Of a stretch of 64,000 nucleotides of DNA, positions 36,510-48,291 are shown in pieces. The notes beneath the pieces are model-generated. The model worked only from the letters and a program-made list of their open reading frames with translations, was not told the DNA's origin and made no database searches. The DNA is from Sipunculus nudus (taxonomy: Eukaryota; Annelida; Sipuncula; Golfingiida; Sipunculidae). The stretch spans positions 65,161,389 through 65,225,388 of the forward strand of contig CM049315.1 of NCBI GenBank assembly GCA_026874595.1. The letters are read 5' to 3'. The position numbers and the translations under genes were made by a program. How positions within the stretch are numbered: position 1 is the first letter of the stretch; every line of letters starts with the position of its first letter.

Positions 36510-37190
36510 TGGAAGAGTCTATGGTACCTTCAGCTGTCACTAGTGACGTCACACAGACATCACAAAGGTCGTTCACACATGACATTGTTTGACTTCACCA
36601 GAGAAGAGTTCCCAAGTCTATGGTACCTACAGCTGTCAACAGTGACGTCACACAGACATCAGAAAGGTCGTTCACATGACATTGTTTGACTTCACCAGAG
36701 AAGAGTTTCCAAGTCTATGGTACCTACAGCTGACAACAGTGACGTCACACAGACATCAGAAAGGTCGTTCACATGACATTGTTTGACTTCACCAGAGAAG
36801 AGTTTCCAAGTCTATGGTACCTACAGCTGACAACAGTGACGTCACACAGACATCACAAAGGTCGTTCACATGACTTTGTTTGACTTCACCAGAGAAGAGT
36901 TTCCAAGTCTATGGTACCTACAGCTGACAACAGTGACGTCACACAGACACCACAAAGGTCGTTCACACATAACATTGTTTGACTTCACCAGAGAAGAATT
37001 TCCAAGTCTATGGTACCTACAGCTGACAACAGTGACATCACACAGACATCAGAAAGGTCGTTCACATGACATTGTTTGACTTCACCAGAGAAGAGTTTCC
37101 TTGTCTTTGGTACCTACAGCTGACAACAGTGACGTCACACAGACATCACAAAGGTCGTTCACACATGACGTTGTATTGTCTGACTTCATC
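36510..37190. repeat. 97-bp minisatellite carrying CRE-like palindromes
   Basis: Seven units, anchored by TATGGTACC (or TTTGGTACC) at 36520, 36619, 36716, 36813, 36910, 37009 and 37106. Six of seven contain GTGACGTCAC, a full palindromic cAMP-response element octamer (TGACGTCA) with matching flanks. One has TGACATCA. Short plus-strand reading frames here are repeat artefacts. Confidence 0.93.
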
Positions 37191-39590
37191 AGCTGGAATG
37201 GCTCGTTTATTTCTCATTTCACCATTGATGAAAATGTTGCAAACACTGATAACTGTTCTGTCACATTTTGGATTGTCTCATATTAATTCAGTCCAAGGTA
37301 AGACATTTTTCACTCAGGCTGTCTGTAGAATAGCTCCAGCAACCACTGGGCCAGAAATTTTTGCAGTGTCTCACATGTAAGAACAAGGGACCCATGGATC
37401 ACGTTGCTCAACTGAATTATGGAAAACTTTAGCGAATGCAAAATATATATATACTTTATTTCTTTTGGTTTTTCATATATATTAGCATTTGATAAGCTAA
37501 GAGGAAAAGACCCTGCTAAAATGAAAACCTGTCGATTATAGAATAATGGACATGAGCCAAAATATACTATTAAAGAAACATGTATTTATTTACTGAAATA
37601 AAATGTTGTAAAAAAATTCAAATGAGCATAAACAAAATTTAACAAGCATGTTAAAGCAAGCAGGAATTAGGTATAAATCACATTTGCACTGTGTAATAAA
37701 TGAAACTTGTGGCCTGAAACCATTAAATGATGCAATAAGGAGAAAATGGGCCTAAGTTTTATATGAAAGGATACATTTCATAAACAAAAATATAGGCTTA
37801 TTATGAGATGATGGTGTTTAACTCAAGTTATGTAAGATTTGGATAGACTCCTAGGATATAGGGAAGGTCAAGGCCACACTCATATAAAGGGTCATAACCC
37901 AAATTTAGATATACATCATTCCATAACCCATGTCTATGTATATGCATAATATGAAAGAAATCTGTCCATTAGTTTTTTACTTATAATGCTCATAGTACTG
38001 TTAAGTGGCAATGACTGCTGTATTAAACGGCACAAAAACAAGAGAAAAGGATATTAGGTGGCACCACCAGTTTCTGGTACCTGAAAACACTTTCCAAGAT
38101 CTTTGGTCAAGTTGATTTTTGGATCAATCCATGCCAGATTTCTTGAGATGTTTAAGAATTTGTGTGATTTTCCCCCAAAATGGACCTATTCAAGGTCATG
38201 GTCACTCTCCCAGTAAGGGCCATGACCCCATTTTAAATAGGCTTTGTCCTCTCAACCATATCTATGCATATGTTTGGTAAAGATCTGTGATATATTTTGA
38301 GTTATTGTGTCCAAATGAAATCTCTGTGGCAGCGGAGGCGGCAGAGGTGCGACCATGATGAAACCATAGTATCCTGACTTTGTCTGGGGATACAATAATG
38401 ATCATAAGTACCTGGTTTTATTGAATTAATTCATATTAAAAAATGAAACTATGATATTTACTTTTGAATACTTTCACATCAATCATCACTAAAATTGCCA
38501 GTCTTATGACAATTTTTATAGAAATCATAATGAGAACTTGTGTAAGATCTGATTTTTTTTATCACATTTGATTGTTTTTTATTTTTTTAAGTATCAGAAC
38601 AAAATTAAAAGTAATCTCAGCTATGAAACTAATTTGTGTGTAAAAAATAACCTAAGGATCAGAACACCCAATAAATTATACAAGGAGCAAACTGGAAATG
38701 GGAATGTATAATTTTATTTACTGAAATAAAGGAATAAACTAATATAAATTTTGATAATTTACATAGTATCATGTGACAGCTAATACAGCCATGAGTCTTC
38801 ATGTCATTAGTCAAACATATTGACATCTTTAATGAGTACTTGTCTGAGCAATATTTTAAATTTTTTACATATTTTGATTTTTTTTTTAATTTTGCAATAA
38901 ATATCAATAAAAAAGTTGATATAATCAACTGCATCCTTGTCTACCATTAATTTACTTCATATAATACCTAATAGTAAGGAGCAATTTTATTTAACTTTTA
39001 TTTTCATTATAAAAATTTTAATGAAAAATACCTAAAGGTGACTGCATGGTGTCATTTGGGGCCATCCATACATGATCCATACAACATCTGTAACTGCAAG
39101 GTGATTCCCTGTTACTTATAAAATAACAAATTCCTTTTCCATTGATTTTTGTCAGTTATAGTTGTTATTTTAAACCAATAAAAATTCATTTAATTATTGT
39201 TTATTGTTATGTTCCTGGCCAAAACAACTACTAGAGGTGAGGGTTAGACACCTGGGCCAAGCTGTGGCCTGCCAAGAGCTGGCTGGCTACCCAGTATGCC
39301 CCACTTCAAGTGTGTATAATTAGCCTGAAAGGTTAACAAGGGTGACATACAGGTGACTGAAGTGAGGCTCCAGTATAGCCGAATTGTAACTATGACATGT
39401 TCTCATAAAACTTTAATAAAAGCTACAGTTTTTGGCCAGTTCCTTTCAAATTTAAGAATTAAAAGCTGAAATTCTTACAGGTGTATGATATGAAAACTAA
39501 ATCAACAGTGCTTACATGAAAAAAATGTGCCACGGCCAAAGTTGAGCAAAATGTAAGGTACTGAGTTCATATTAATGCTAATAACTTTAA
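37191..39590 (+). mobile_element. Family A 5' part and a long repeat shared with 51400-51660 and 57790-58960
   Basis: At 37382 AACAAGGGACCCATGGATCA opens a copy of the family A 5' region (about 380 bp). 37795-37870 (TGGTGTTTAACTCAAGTTATG) recurs at 51430. 38400-39420 recurs at 58190-58800, including TAATTATTGTTTATTGTTATGT-type and ACACCTGGRYCAA blocks. No coding signal. Confidence 0.6.
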
Positions 39591-42500
39591 AACAAGTGAC
39601 CCATGGGTCATGACGCTCAGCTGACTGGGAAGAGATTCGCAAAAGGAAATTTTATCATCAGAATGGTAGTATATACCCATTCAACTGAAGCATCAAACAG
39701 ATTAACCAACAGGCCAAGATTTAGTCTGTATTTATATATCTCAAAAATAGAGAAAAATGTGTAAACTTTTAAAACTAGAATACGGGTAACCGACAAGTGA
39801 CTACATGTATCTGCCAAAATCGGATAGTGAGGCATGGATTGAGTGGCAAGGGGAAATAGAGTGAGGTATGTTGCATATTAGCATGGATGTCTGCAGCCTA
39901 AATGTGTATGTAGGTTGTGCCACCTACCACAAATCCAGAAAGCTGTCCAAGTTGTATACACCTGCAAAATTTTAGGCAGAAAAGTCAAACCACTACATGT
40001 ATATGAGCGATTTTTGCCCATGGCAGACAAACAGACAAACACTGTGCAAAAATCTTTGCAGGTAACCCCTCCAGTTTTGTGTATGATAAAGACCTATGTG
40101 AGATCTAAACACATGCACAATTTTGGCCCAATCGGTCAAATGGTTCCTGAGATATGAGCTTGGATGTGTCCAGCGTTAACTAGAATGTAGGTGGCGCCAC
40201 CTGTCATAAAATCAAGAAAGCTGTCCACGATGTATAAACCTGCAAAATTTTAGGCAGTTATGTCGAACCACTACAGAGAAATGAGTAATTTTAGGCCACG
40301 GCAGACTAACAGACAGACGCTGTGCAAACATTGTTACAGGTGGTGCCACCATTTTTTGTGTATGTTACAGAGCTATCAAAGGGCTACATTTGTATAAATT
40401 TTATTTCCTGATCGGTCAAACGGTTCCCGAGATATAAGCTTGGATGTCATCAGCGTGAACGTGAATGTAGGTGGCGCCACCTGTCATAAAATCAAGAAAG
40501 CTATCCTGGATGTATACACATGACGAATTTCAGGTGAATTAGTCAATTCACTGCAGAGATATGAGTGATTTTAACCCAAGGCAGATGAACAGATGGACAC
40601 TGTGCAAAGATGGTTACAGGTGGCGCCACCATTTTTTGTGTATGTTATAAAGCAATCCAAGGGCTACATTTGTATCAATTTTATTTCCTGATCGGTCAAA
40701 CGGTTCCCGAGATATGAGGGTTTATGAGTGGAAACAGACCCACAAATGGACACTGGATAGAGAGGAAAGGTCAGAGGTCAATGCAAATTGGTTAGGCACC
40801 AGTTCACATGTGACCCGATAATAGGTGTAAGTTTGGGAAAAATCGGTCCATTAGTCTCCGAGGAGCTCTCTGGAAACGAACGCCGCCGCGGCGGAGGAAC
40901 TCGGTCAAAAACATAGTATCCGCAAAACTTCGTTTTGGCGGATACAAAAATACAGGTGGCTCCACCAGTCTGCAGAAACTAATAAAAACACTTAATGGTC
41001 AATATCCATGCAAAAAATCATGGTGATCTCTGCATTAGTTGTTCAGATACTTCAGTTTTTGTATCAAATTGTCCATTATTCTGAGGGATACTTCGGAGTC
41101 CTATAGCTTGAAGGATATGGGTAACAGAGACCTAATTTCAAGTTTCCACAGGCACCTTTCATGGGCCTCCTTGCATGACAAGAATGAAGATTCTAGGTCT
41201 AGTTGTTGCGATTTGTACCCTGTTGACAGATAACCACATCTTTAAAGGTCTCAAAAAAAGAAAAAAATTTGTAAAAATTTGAAAAAAAATAGAGGTGGCA
41301 CACCCAGTCTGCAGAAACTGATGGAACAGCTCATGATCAATATGTATGCCGAAAATCATGACCATCAGTGTTGTAGTTATTGAAATACTGCAGTTTTTGT
41401 ATCAAATTTTCCATTATTCTGGGGGGGGGGGGGTATTTTGGACCCATACAGCTTAAAGAATATGGGTAACAGAGACCTAATTTCAAGTTTCCATGGAGAC
41501 TTTTCATGGGTCTCCCTGTGTGTCAAGAATGAAGATTCTTGGTCCAGTTTTTATGATTTGTGCCCTGTTAACAGATGTTCATATCTTTAAAGGTCTCAAA
41601 AATACAGAAAAATTTCGTAAAAGAAAACGAACAAATACAGGTGGTGCCACCAGTCTGCAGAAACTTATGAAACACTCCATGATCAATATCCATGCAAACA
41701 ATTATGGTTATCTCTGCATTAGTTGTTCAGATACTTTAGCTTTTGTATCAAATTTTCCATTATTCTGAGCTGTACTTTGGAGTGCCATAGCTCAAAGGAT
41801 ATGGGTAACAGAGACCAAATTTCAGGTTTCCATGGAGACTTATCATGGGTCTCCCTGTGTGTCAAGAACGAAGATTCTAGGTCCAGTCGTTACGATTTGT
41901 ACCCTGTTGACAGATAACTACATCCTTAAAGGTCTCAAAAATGGAGAAAACAATCCGTGAACATTGAAAATACAGGTGGCGCCACCAGTCTGCACAAACT
42001 GATGAAACATCTCATGATCAATATGTATGTCGAAAATCATGACCATCAGTGATGTAGTTAATGAGATATTGAAGTTTTTGTATGAAATTTTTGACTATTC
42101 TGGGGGGTAATTTTGTGCCCCATAGCTCGAAGGATATGGGTAACAGAGACCTAATTCCTGGTTTCCATGGAGACTTTTCATAGGTCTCTCAGTGTGTCGA
42201 AAATGAAGATTCTAGGTCCAGTCGTTACGATTTGTGCCACGCTAACAGATGACAGCATCCTCAAAGGTCTCAAAAATAGAGGAAAAAATCGTAAAAAATC
42301 AAACAGTAAAGGTGGCGCCACCAGTCTGCAGGAACTGATCGAACATCTCATGATCAATAAGTATGCCAAAAATGAAGACCATCAGTGATGTCGTTATTGA
42401 GATATTGAAGTTTTTGTATGAAATTTTTTACTATTCTAGGGGGTACTTTGGGGCCCCATAGCTCAAAGGATATGGGTAACAGAGACCTAATTTCTGGTTT

Positions 42501-43000
42501 CCAAGGAGATTTTTCATGGACCTCTCAGTGTTTCAAGAATTAAGATTCTAAGTCCAGTCTTTATGATTTGTGCCTTGTTAACAGATGTTCACATTTTTAA
42601 AGGTCTCAAAAATAGAGAAAAAAATTCGTAAAAAATCGAAAAATACAGGTGGCGCCACCAGTCTGCAGGAAGTGATGTAACATCTCATGATCAATATGTA
42701 TGCCAAAAATCATGACCATCAGTCAAGTAGTTAATGAGATATTGAAGTTTTTGTATGAAATTTTTGACTTTTCTGGGGGGTACTTTGGGGCCACATAGCT
42801 CGAAGGATATGGGTAACAGAGACCTAAATTCTGGTTTCCAAGGAGATTTTTTATGGACCTCTCAGAATCCCAAGTTACAAGGTTCTAGGTCCAGCGGTTA
42901 CGATTTGTGCCTGGTTAACGGACGGACAGACGGACAGACGGACGACGGACAAAGAGTGATCGCTATAGCTCAGATGACTTTCAGTCAGCTGAGCTAAAAA
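39591..43000 (+). mobile_element. Family A element with internal ~340-bp tandem array
   Basis: Starts ACAAGTGACCCATGGGTCAT with GCTCAGCTGA and ends CAGTCAGCTGAGCTAAAAAT. From about 40930 to 42950 it contains six tandem units of about 340 bp. Each has TACAGGTGGCGCCACCAGTC or a variant, then CATGATCAATAT, then TGGGTAACAGAGACCTAATT. Units before 40930 carry the same palindrome (40190, 40470, 40619). Just before the 3' hairpin is GGACGGACAGACGGACAGAC. Many short frames inside are array shadows. Confidence 0.75.
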
Positions 43001-43524
43001 TGCAAAATTCAGATCTAATTTCAGGTATACAACTGAATCATGATCAAATAAAGTTATATCTCTGAAAAACGACTCTGGCTTCATTAATTCTCATGTTAAG
43101 TGAGTAAATATATTTCCTGAATATTTAAAAAGTGCATTAGATTTGGGCTCATAACTTAAAAAATTTAGGCAATACTGACCCATTTTCTGGCATGTATATA
43201 GCAAATGTATAGAGGAATATGTATATATTAAATATAATAAATGTCAGGTCAGTAGTTTTTATATTAGGCAGTTCTGGAGTGTAAATATGGATTTTTAAAT
43301 GGAAAAAAAGGTTTGTCCTTAATATCTCAAAGAAACAAAGTCCTAGTGATCCAATTTTCAGTATGATAGGAGATTTTTGGGATATCTAACTGCATGCCAA
43401 ATTTTGGATTCATTGGTCCAACGGTTTTAAAAAGTGCCCTGTAAATGGACTGACGGTCAGACAGGTGACTGACAAAAGACCATGACTATAGCTCAGATGA
43501 CTTATAATCAGCTGAGCTAAAAAT
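43001..43524 (+). mobile_element. Family A 3' half, tandem to previous
   Basis: Matches 21050-21730 and ends AATCAGCTGAGCTAAAAATT. Joined head-to-tail to the element ending at 43000. Confidence 0.65.
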
Positions 43525-43534
43525 TATTTCGACT

Positions 43535-44004
43535 AGGGACCCAGGGGTCTTGACGCTCAGCTGGATTTGTCAATGAGGATATTTTGAAAAAAAAATTTTC
43601 AGAATGACGGCCCTGTGACCTTTACCAATGACCTTGTGACAAAAAAAATCTGTGAACTTATTGAAATACATACACATTCCTTTTTAAGAAATGGGTCCTC
43701 TGACCTTGACCTTTGGACCCAAAAATCAAAGGGGTTCTTACTTAAGTGTTGAGCCATATATATGTTAAGTTTGTAACCCATACGTCAAACTAAACTGGTG
43801 TTACGATCTGGAAATGATTTGTGAATTCTGTGACCTTGACCTTTGACCTTGTGACCCCAAATTCATTTATGATCTCCCCATACTGGCAAGCCAGCTAAAT
43901 GTGCAAGATGGAAAGTTTGGGATCAAAAGCTTGGCTTAAAATTCAGCCATAATCTTTTTAAATAAGTGAGTCCAGTGACCTCAACCTTTGACTTCATGAC
44001 CAAG
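43535..44004 (+). mobile_element. Family D fragment
   Basis: Starts AGGGACCCAGGGGTCTTGAC with GCTCAGCTGG. Contains TGACCTTTGACCT at 43837-43849 and several GTGACCTT blocks. Confidence 0.6.
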
Positions 44005-45748
44005 CAAGTGACCTATGGGTCATGATGCTCAGCCGACTGACATATTGATAATATGTCCTTGCACAGACAACAAATTAAGATAGGTGGCATCATTGTTCAT
44101 GCATATTAGCTTAATTTCATCAAAACCCATAAGCACAACAAATCTGAAGACAATTCAACCAGCTTTTCATGAGGAATCTGGCAATTTGTGTGTATTTTGC
44201 ATTGTTTCTGGGGTGCTCAAACGTACCCCAAAACTCTGAGAATACAGGTCTCTGTGACCCAATTTCAGGTTTCTAGGGAGAACTTTTGAGGAAATCTCAG
44301 GATGTCAAGTTAGAAGAATCTGGGCCCCATGGTTATTATTTGTGCCATACTTTGGTATTGAATTTTAAATTATTCTGAGGGATGCTTATATTTATAAGCC
44401 CCATAGCTCAGAAAATATGGGTAACAGAGACCTTAATTCAGGTTTCTAAGGAGACTTTTAACAGATCTTCCTGGATGTCATCTTTGAAGATTCTAGGACC
44501 AATGGTTACAATTTGAGCCCTGGTAAGGGACAACCACATCTTTGGAGGTCTCATAAATAGAGAAATAAATTGTGTTAAATTTTTAAAAAAATATAGTTTG
44601 TGCTACCAGTTTGCAAGAACTGATGAAACATGAAATCCATGATGAAAATGCATGCAATGAATAATGCCGAACAGTGCACTAGTTGTTCAGAAATTTGAGC
44701 TTTTGTATCAAATTTTTTATTATTCTGGGGGGTACTTCAGAGCCCCATAGCTTGAAAAATAAGGGTAACACAGACCTAATTCTAGGTTTTCAAGGAGACT
44801 TTTCATGGACCTATCTGGATGTAAAGTTAGAAGATTCCAGGTCCAGCGGTTATGATTTGTGCCCTGTTAAAAGATGATGGCTTCTTTTAGGGTCTAAAAA
44901 ATAGAGAAAAAAATCGTAGAAAATCGAAAAAAACAGGTGGCGCCACCAGTCTGCAGAAACTGATGAAACACTCCATGATCAATATTCATGTAGAGAATCA
45001 TGGTGATCAATGCATTAGTTGTTCAGAAATTTGAGCTGTTGTATCAAATTTTTCATTATTCTGGGGGATACTTCGGAGCCCCATAGCTTGAAGAATATGG
45101 GTGACAGAGACCTAATTCCAGGTTTCGAAGGAGATTTTTCATGGACCTCCCTGGATGTATAGTAAGAAAAATCCAAGTCCAATGGTTATGATTTGTGCCT
45201 TGTTAACGGACAGACGGTCAGATGGCTTGATGGCCGGATAGCCAGATGGCTGACGGACAAAGGGTGATCAATTAAGCTCAGATGACTTACAGTCTAGGGC
45301 TGAAAGGAGTACTCGAGTACTCGAGTCCGGGTTATACTGACCGAGTACTCAAGTCCAAAATTCGGACTCGAGTACTCGTTATGTACCTGCATATCTAAAT
45401 ATTACTGCAAATTTACTAGCAGTCTTGGCCTATCTATTCATTATCGAAGTAATAATCATACTGTACAGTTTATTTCGAAGAGACTTACATTTATGAGTTA
45501 TATGCTTTCGAATGAAGTTTTCCACTGTTTAATTTTAGTATTTATATCTATTCCTTCGTTTGGATAAAGTGAAGCCATCATGAAGTCAAACTGATGTATT
45601 TTTGCATCGGTAAACAGATGTAAGTTTAACTTTACAGCGTTGCCATAGTAACGAGTACTCGAGTCCGAGTCGGGTATTGCCTATCGGGTACTCGAGTCCA
45701 AAATTTTGTACCCGTTTCAGCCCTATTACAGTCAGCTGAGCTAAAAAT
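44005..45748 (+). mobile_element. Family A element interrupted by a hAT MITE
   Basis: Starts CAAGTGACCTATGGGTCATG with GCTCAGCCGA and ends TTACAGTCAGCTGAGCTAAAAAT once the 431-bp insertion at 45295-45725 is removed. Units of about 340 bp as in 40930-42950, with a perfect palindrome at 44936-44947. Confidence 0.75.
45295..45725. mobile_element. 431-bp hAT-like MITE, TSD TTACAGTC
   Basis: TAGGGCTGAAA at the left and TTTCAGCCCTA at the right are perfect inverted termini. The 8-bp duplication TTACAGTC flanks them at 45287-45294 and 45726-45733. Subterminal regions are packed with GAGTACTCGAGTACTCGAGT and ACTCGAGTCCAAAAT blocks in both orientations. hAT assignment rests on the 8-bp duplication and the TIR sequence. 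No transposase. Confidence 0.92.
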
Positions 45749-46129
45749 CATACAAGTTCTTTCTTTAGTGTTGGGCCATGTGTAAGTCATGTTTGAAATC
45801 CATATGTCAATCCAACCTGGAGTTATCATCTGGAAACTAATTTATTAGGATGGACGGATGGACAGACAGACCAACAGACAGACAGACAGGGTGATTACTA
45901 TATATAGGGCATCCCTTGTGATTAATAAACACACTAGGTTTTTGGGACACTAGATGGAATCACAGCTGAGAAACTGACATGATTGTTTTCATTTTTTGTA
46001 AAAAAAAAAAAAAAAAAATTTGTAAAAATAAGAAATAATACAAGTGGCGCCACCACTGGGGAACTGACAAAACTAGTCATGGTCTATAGTCAAGGCAAGA
46101 TTCATGACAATCCATGCATTAACTAGATG
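45749..46129 (+). repeat. Family D tail and short spacer
   Basis: 45749-45930 carries a family D body ending GGGTGATTACTATATATAGG. 45930-46129 includes an A18 run and AGTGGCGCCACCA near 46045, with no gene. Confidence 0.5.
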
Positions 46130-47455
46130 TGGTCAGACAATGGTCCTCAGAGGGCCCCGCATTTCTGGTAGTGGTGGACTAGTTTACATAAGGGTGAAAA
46201 GTGTTGGTTAAAGTTGAAAAATATGACATACAAAAACAGGTTTTTATCCATATGCATGAGGGAAAAAATCCTACTGGTTCAAATAATATAAAAGAAGATA
46301 TGTCTGAAATAATTTGTGAAATAGAAAATAACTGATTGTACTCTGTTGGCCATATTTGATTTTGAGCAAGTCTGTATTTAAATAAATAAGAAGCCCTCAA
46401 AGGCACCAATAATCCCTGTGAAATTGAGGAAGATCAAGCATGTTCTTGTTGAGAGATATCGCGCTTAAAAGAAAATCCCCAATTGTGCTCTGGCAGCCAT
46501 ATTGGAATTCTGATGGGCATGTTATTCAAAAGGGAATGAGTCCACATGGGCACCAATCATCCCTGTGATTTGGGAAAGCTAAAGTAGATTGTTGTTGAGT
46601 ATGGTGCGCAACAGAAAATCAGCGAATGGGCTGTGGTGACCATATTGGAATTCTGCCAGGTCTGTAATTCAATAGGTCTGGAGCCCTTATAGGTACCAAT
46701 CATCTCTGTGTAAATGATAAAGATTGAGCATGTTCTTGTTGAGATATCGGGTGTGAAAGAAAATCTTCCATTTTGCTCCAGCGGCCATTTTGGATTTGGG
46801 ACAAGTCTGTAATTTGATAGGTCTGGAGCCGTCATAGGTACCAATTATCCCTGTGAATTTGAGAAAGCTGAAGTATGTTGCTGAAGAGTTATCACGTGTG
46901 AAAAAAATCAGTGATTGGGCTGTGGCGAGCATATTGGAATTTGGACAAGTCTGTAATTCAATAGGTTTGGAGCTCTCACAGGTACCAATCATCCCTTTGA
47001 ATTTGGGAAAGCTGCAGTATGTTGTTGTTGAGTTAATGCGCGCAAAAGAAAATCAGCAATTGGGCTGTCACGACCATATCGGAATTCGGACAAATCTGTA
47101 ATTCGATAGGTCTGGAGCCATCATAGGTACCAATCACCCCTGTGAATTTGGGAAAGCTGCAGTATGTTGTCATTGAGTTATCGCTGGTGAAAGAAAATCA
47201 GCAATTAGGCTGTAGCAGCCATATTGGAATTCCGACAAGTCTGTAATTCAAAAGGTCTGAAGCGGTCATAGGTACCAATCATCCCTGTATATTTGGGAAA
47301 ACTGCAGTATGTTGATGTTGAGTTATGGCATGCGAAAGAAAGTGTCACTGACGGAAGGACAGAAGGACAGAAGTAGGGAAGGACAAATGGATGGAAGGAC
47401 GGACTGACACAGTGAGCACTATAGGGCACCACTTGTCAAGCAAGGCCCTAATTAT
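46130..47455 (+). mobile_element. Family C element with internal tandem units
   Basis: Starts AGATGTGGTCAGACAATGGT with GAGGGCCCCGC and ends AGGCACCAC...AAGGCCCTAA. The body holds about seven units of roughly 140 bp sharing GGTACCAATCATCCCTGTGA, GCTGCAGTATGTTGTTGTTG, CAGCAATTGGGCTGT and GTCTGTAATTCGATAGGTCT. Open frames on both strands are array shadows. Confidence 0.75.
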
Positions 47456-48134
47456 CAAGATGTTTGAGGTTTTGTATCAAATTTTTTATTATTCTTGTGG
47501 GTACTTACAAGCCCCATAGCTCGTAGGATTTAGGGCGCAGTGGCCTGATTTAAGGTTTCCAAGGAGATTTTTTATGGACCTCCCTAGATTTTTAGTTACA
47601 GGCTTCTTGGGTCAGCGGTTACAATTTGTGCTCTGCTAACAGACGGCCAGACGGACGATGGATGTAGCACCATACCTATACCTCAGTTGACTTACAGTCA
47701 GCTGAGCTAAAAACATGCTGACACAGGTACTGGAAACGACTATGTTATTTTTATTTATATTCTTGTATATTCTTCATAGCCTTATAATTTTTTAAGGCAC
47801 TGATTTATAAAAATTAACTCTCCACTTGCAATAATCATTATATTTTGAAAATACTGTTTACAAAACAAAAATACCTAAACATGAGTAAAATAACTCCATG
47901 CATCATCATGACTGTTTACCTATACCTGAGCTTAGTCTTACAGCTAAATGTTTAGTGATATAAAACTGTTTTCACAAGTACTTTTTATATTACATTTTAA
48001 ACGATTAAAGTCCTAGATAAACAAAATGAAAACATAAATCCTACATCATTCTCTTATTAATTAACGTATTTGTTCACTGATGTCAACACTACTGGTACTA
48101 AGGCTACGCCCTGATGTTGCACACAGGTACTGAC
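47456..48134 (+). repeat. Family A 3' fragment plus LIAS intron sequence
   Basis: 47456-47713 ends CAGTCAGCTGAGCTAAAAAC. 47714-48060 is AT-rich with no recognised content. 48061-48134 is the donor side of the CTRGCRFC exon and contains the partial exon-end copy at 48076-48092. Confidence 0.6.
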
Positions 48135-48291
48135 CATCTCTGTCCACTGATGTTAACACTACATAGTCCAGGCCCCAGGCAGCAACAGCTGTAGCAGTGT
48201 TGACTGGCTCATTTGGATCGGGCGGTGGGGGATTTCTTGCTGTCTTGACTGAACAAAATCTACAACCTCTTGTACAAGTGTCACCTAAAAC
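48135..48291 (-). CDS. LIAS: LIAS exon with radical-SAM CX3CX2C motif
   Basis: 157 nt encoding [20 protein letters not shown], then [20 protein letters not shown] and [12 protein letters not shown], ending with the first base of an Asp codon. The acceptor is CTTTCAG (48298-48292) and the donor GTCAGT starts at 48134. CTRGCRFC is the CX3CX2C motif that binds the SAM-cleaving [4Fe-4S] cluster. The PPP run and [13 protein letters not shown]-type block are typical of the family. The reading frame stays open 100 bp into the intron, but the conserved continuation DIPDGG sits in the exon at 36180-36237. A 17-bp piece of this exon's end recurs at 48076-48092. Confidence 0.97.

Noticed and set aside
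36420-37380. Plus-strand frames with repeated TREEFPSLWYLQL
   Set aside because: Translation of the 97-bp minisatellite. The frame is lost at unit boundaries and there is no independent coding evidence.
48061-48134. Extension of the CTRGCRFC exon past SVDRDG as coding
   Set aside because: The conserved continuation DIPDGGA is found in phase in the exon at 36180-36237, and a GT donor sits at 48134.
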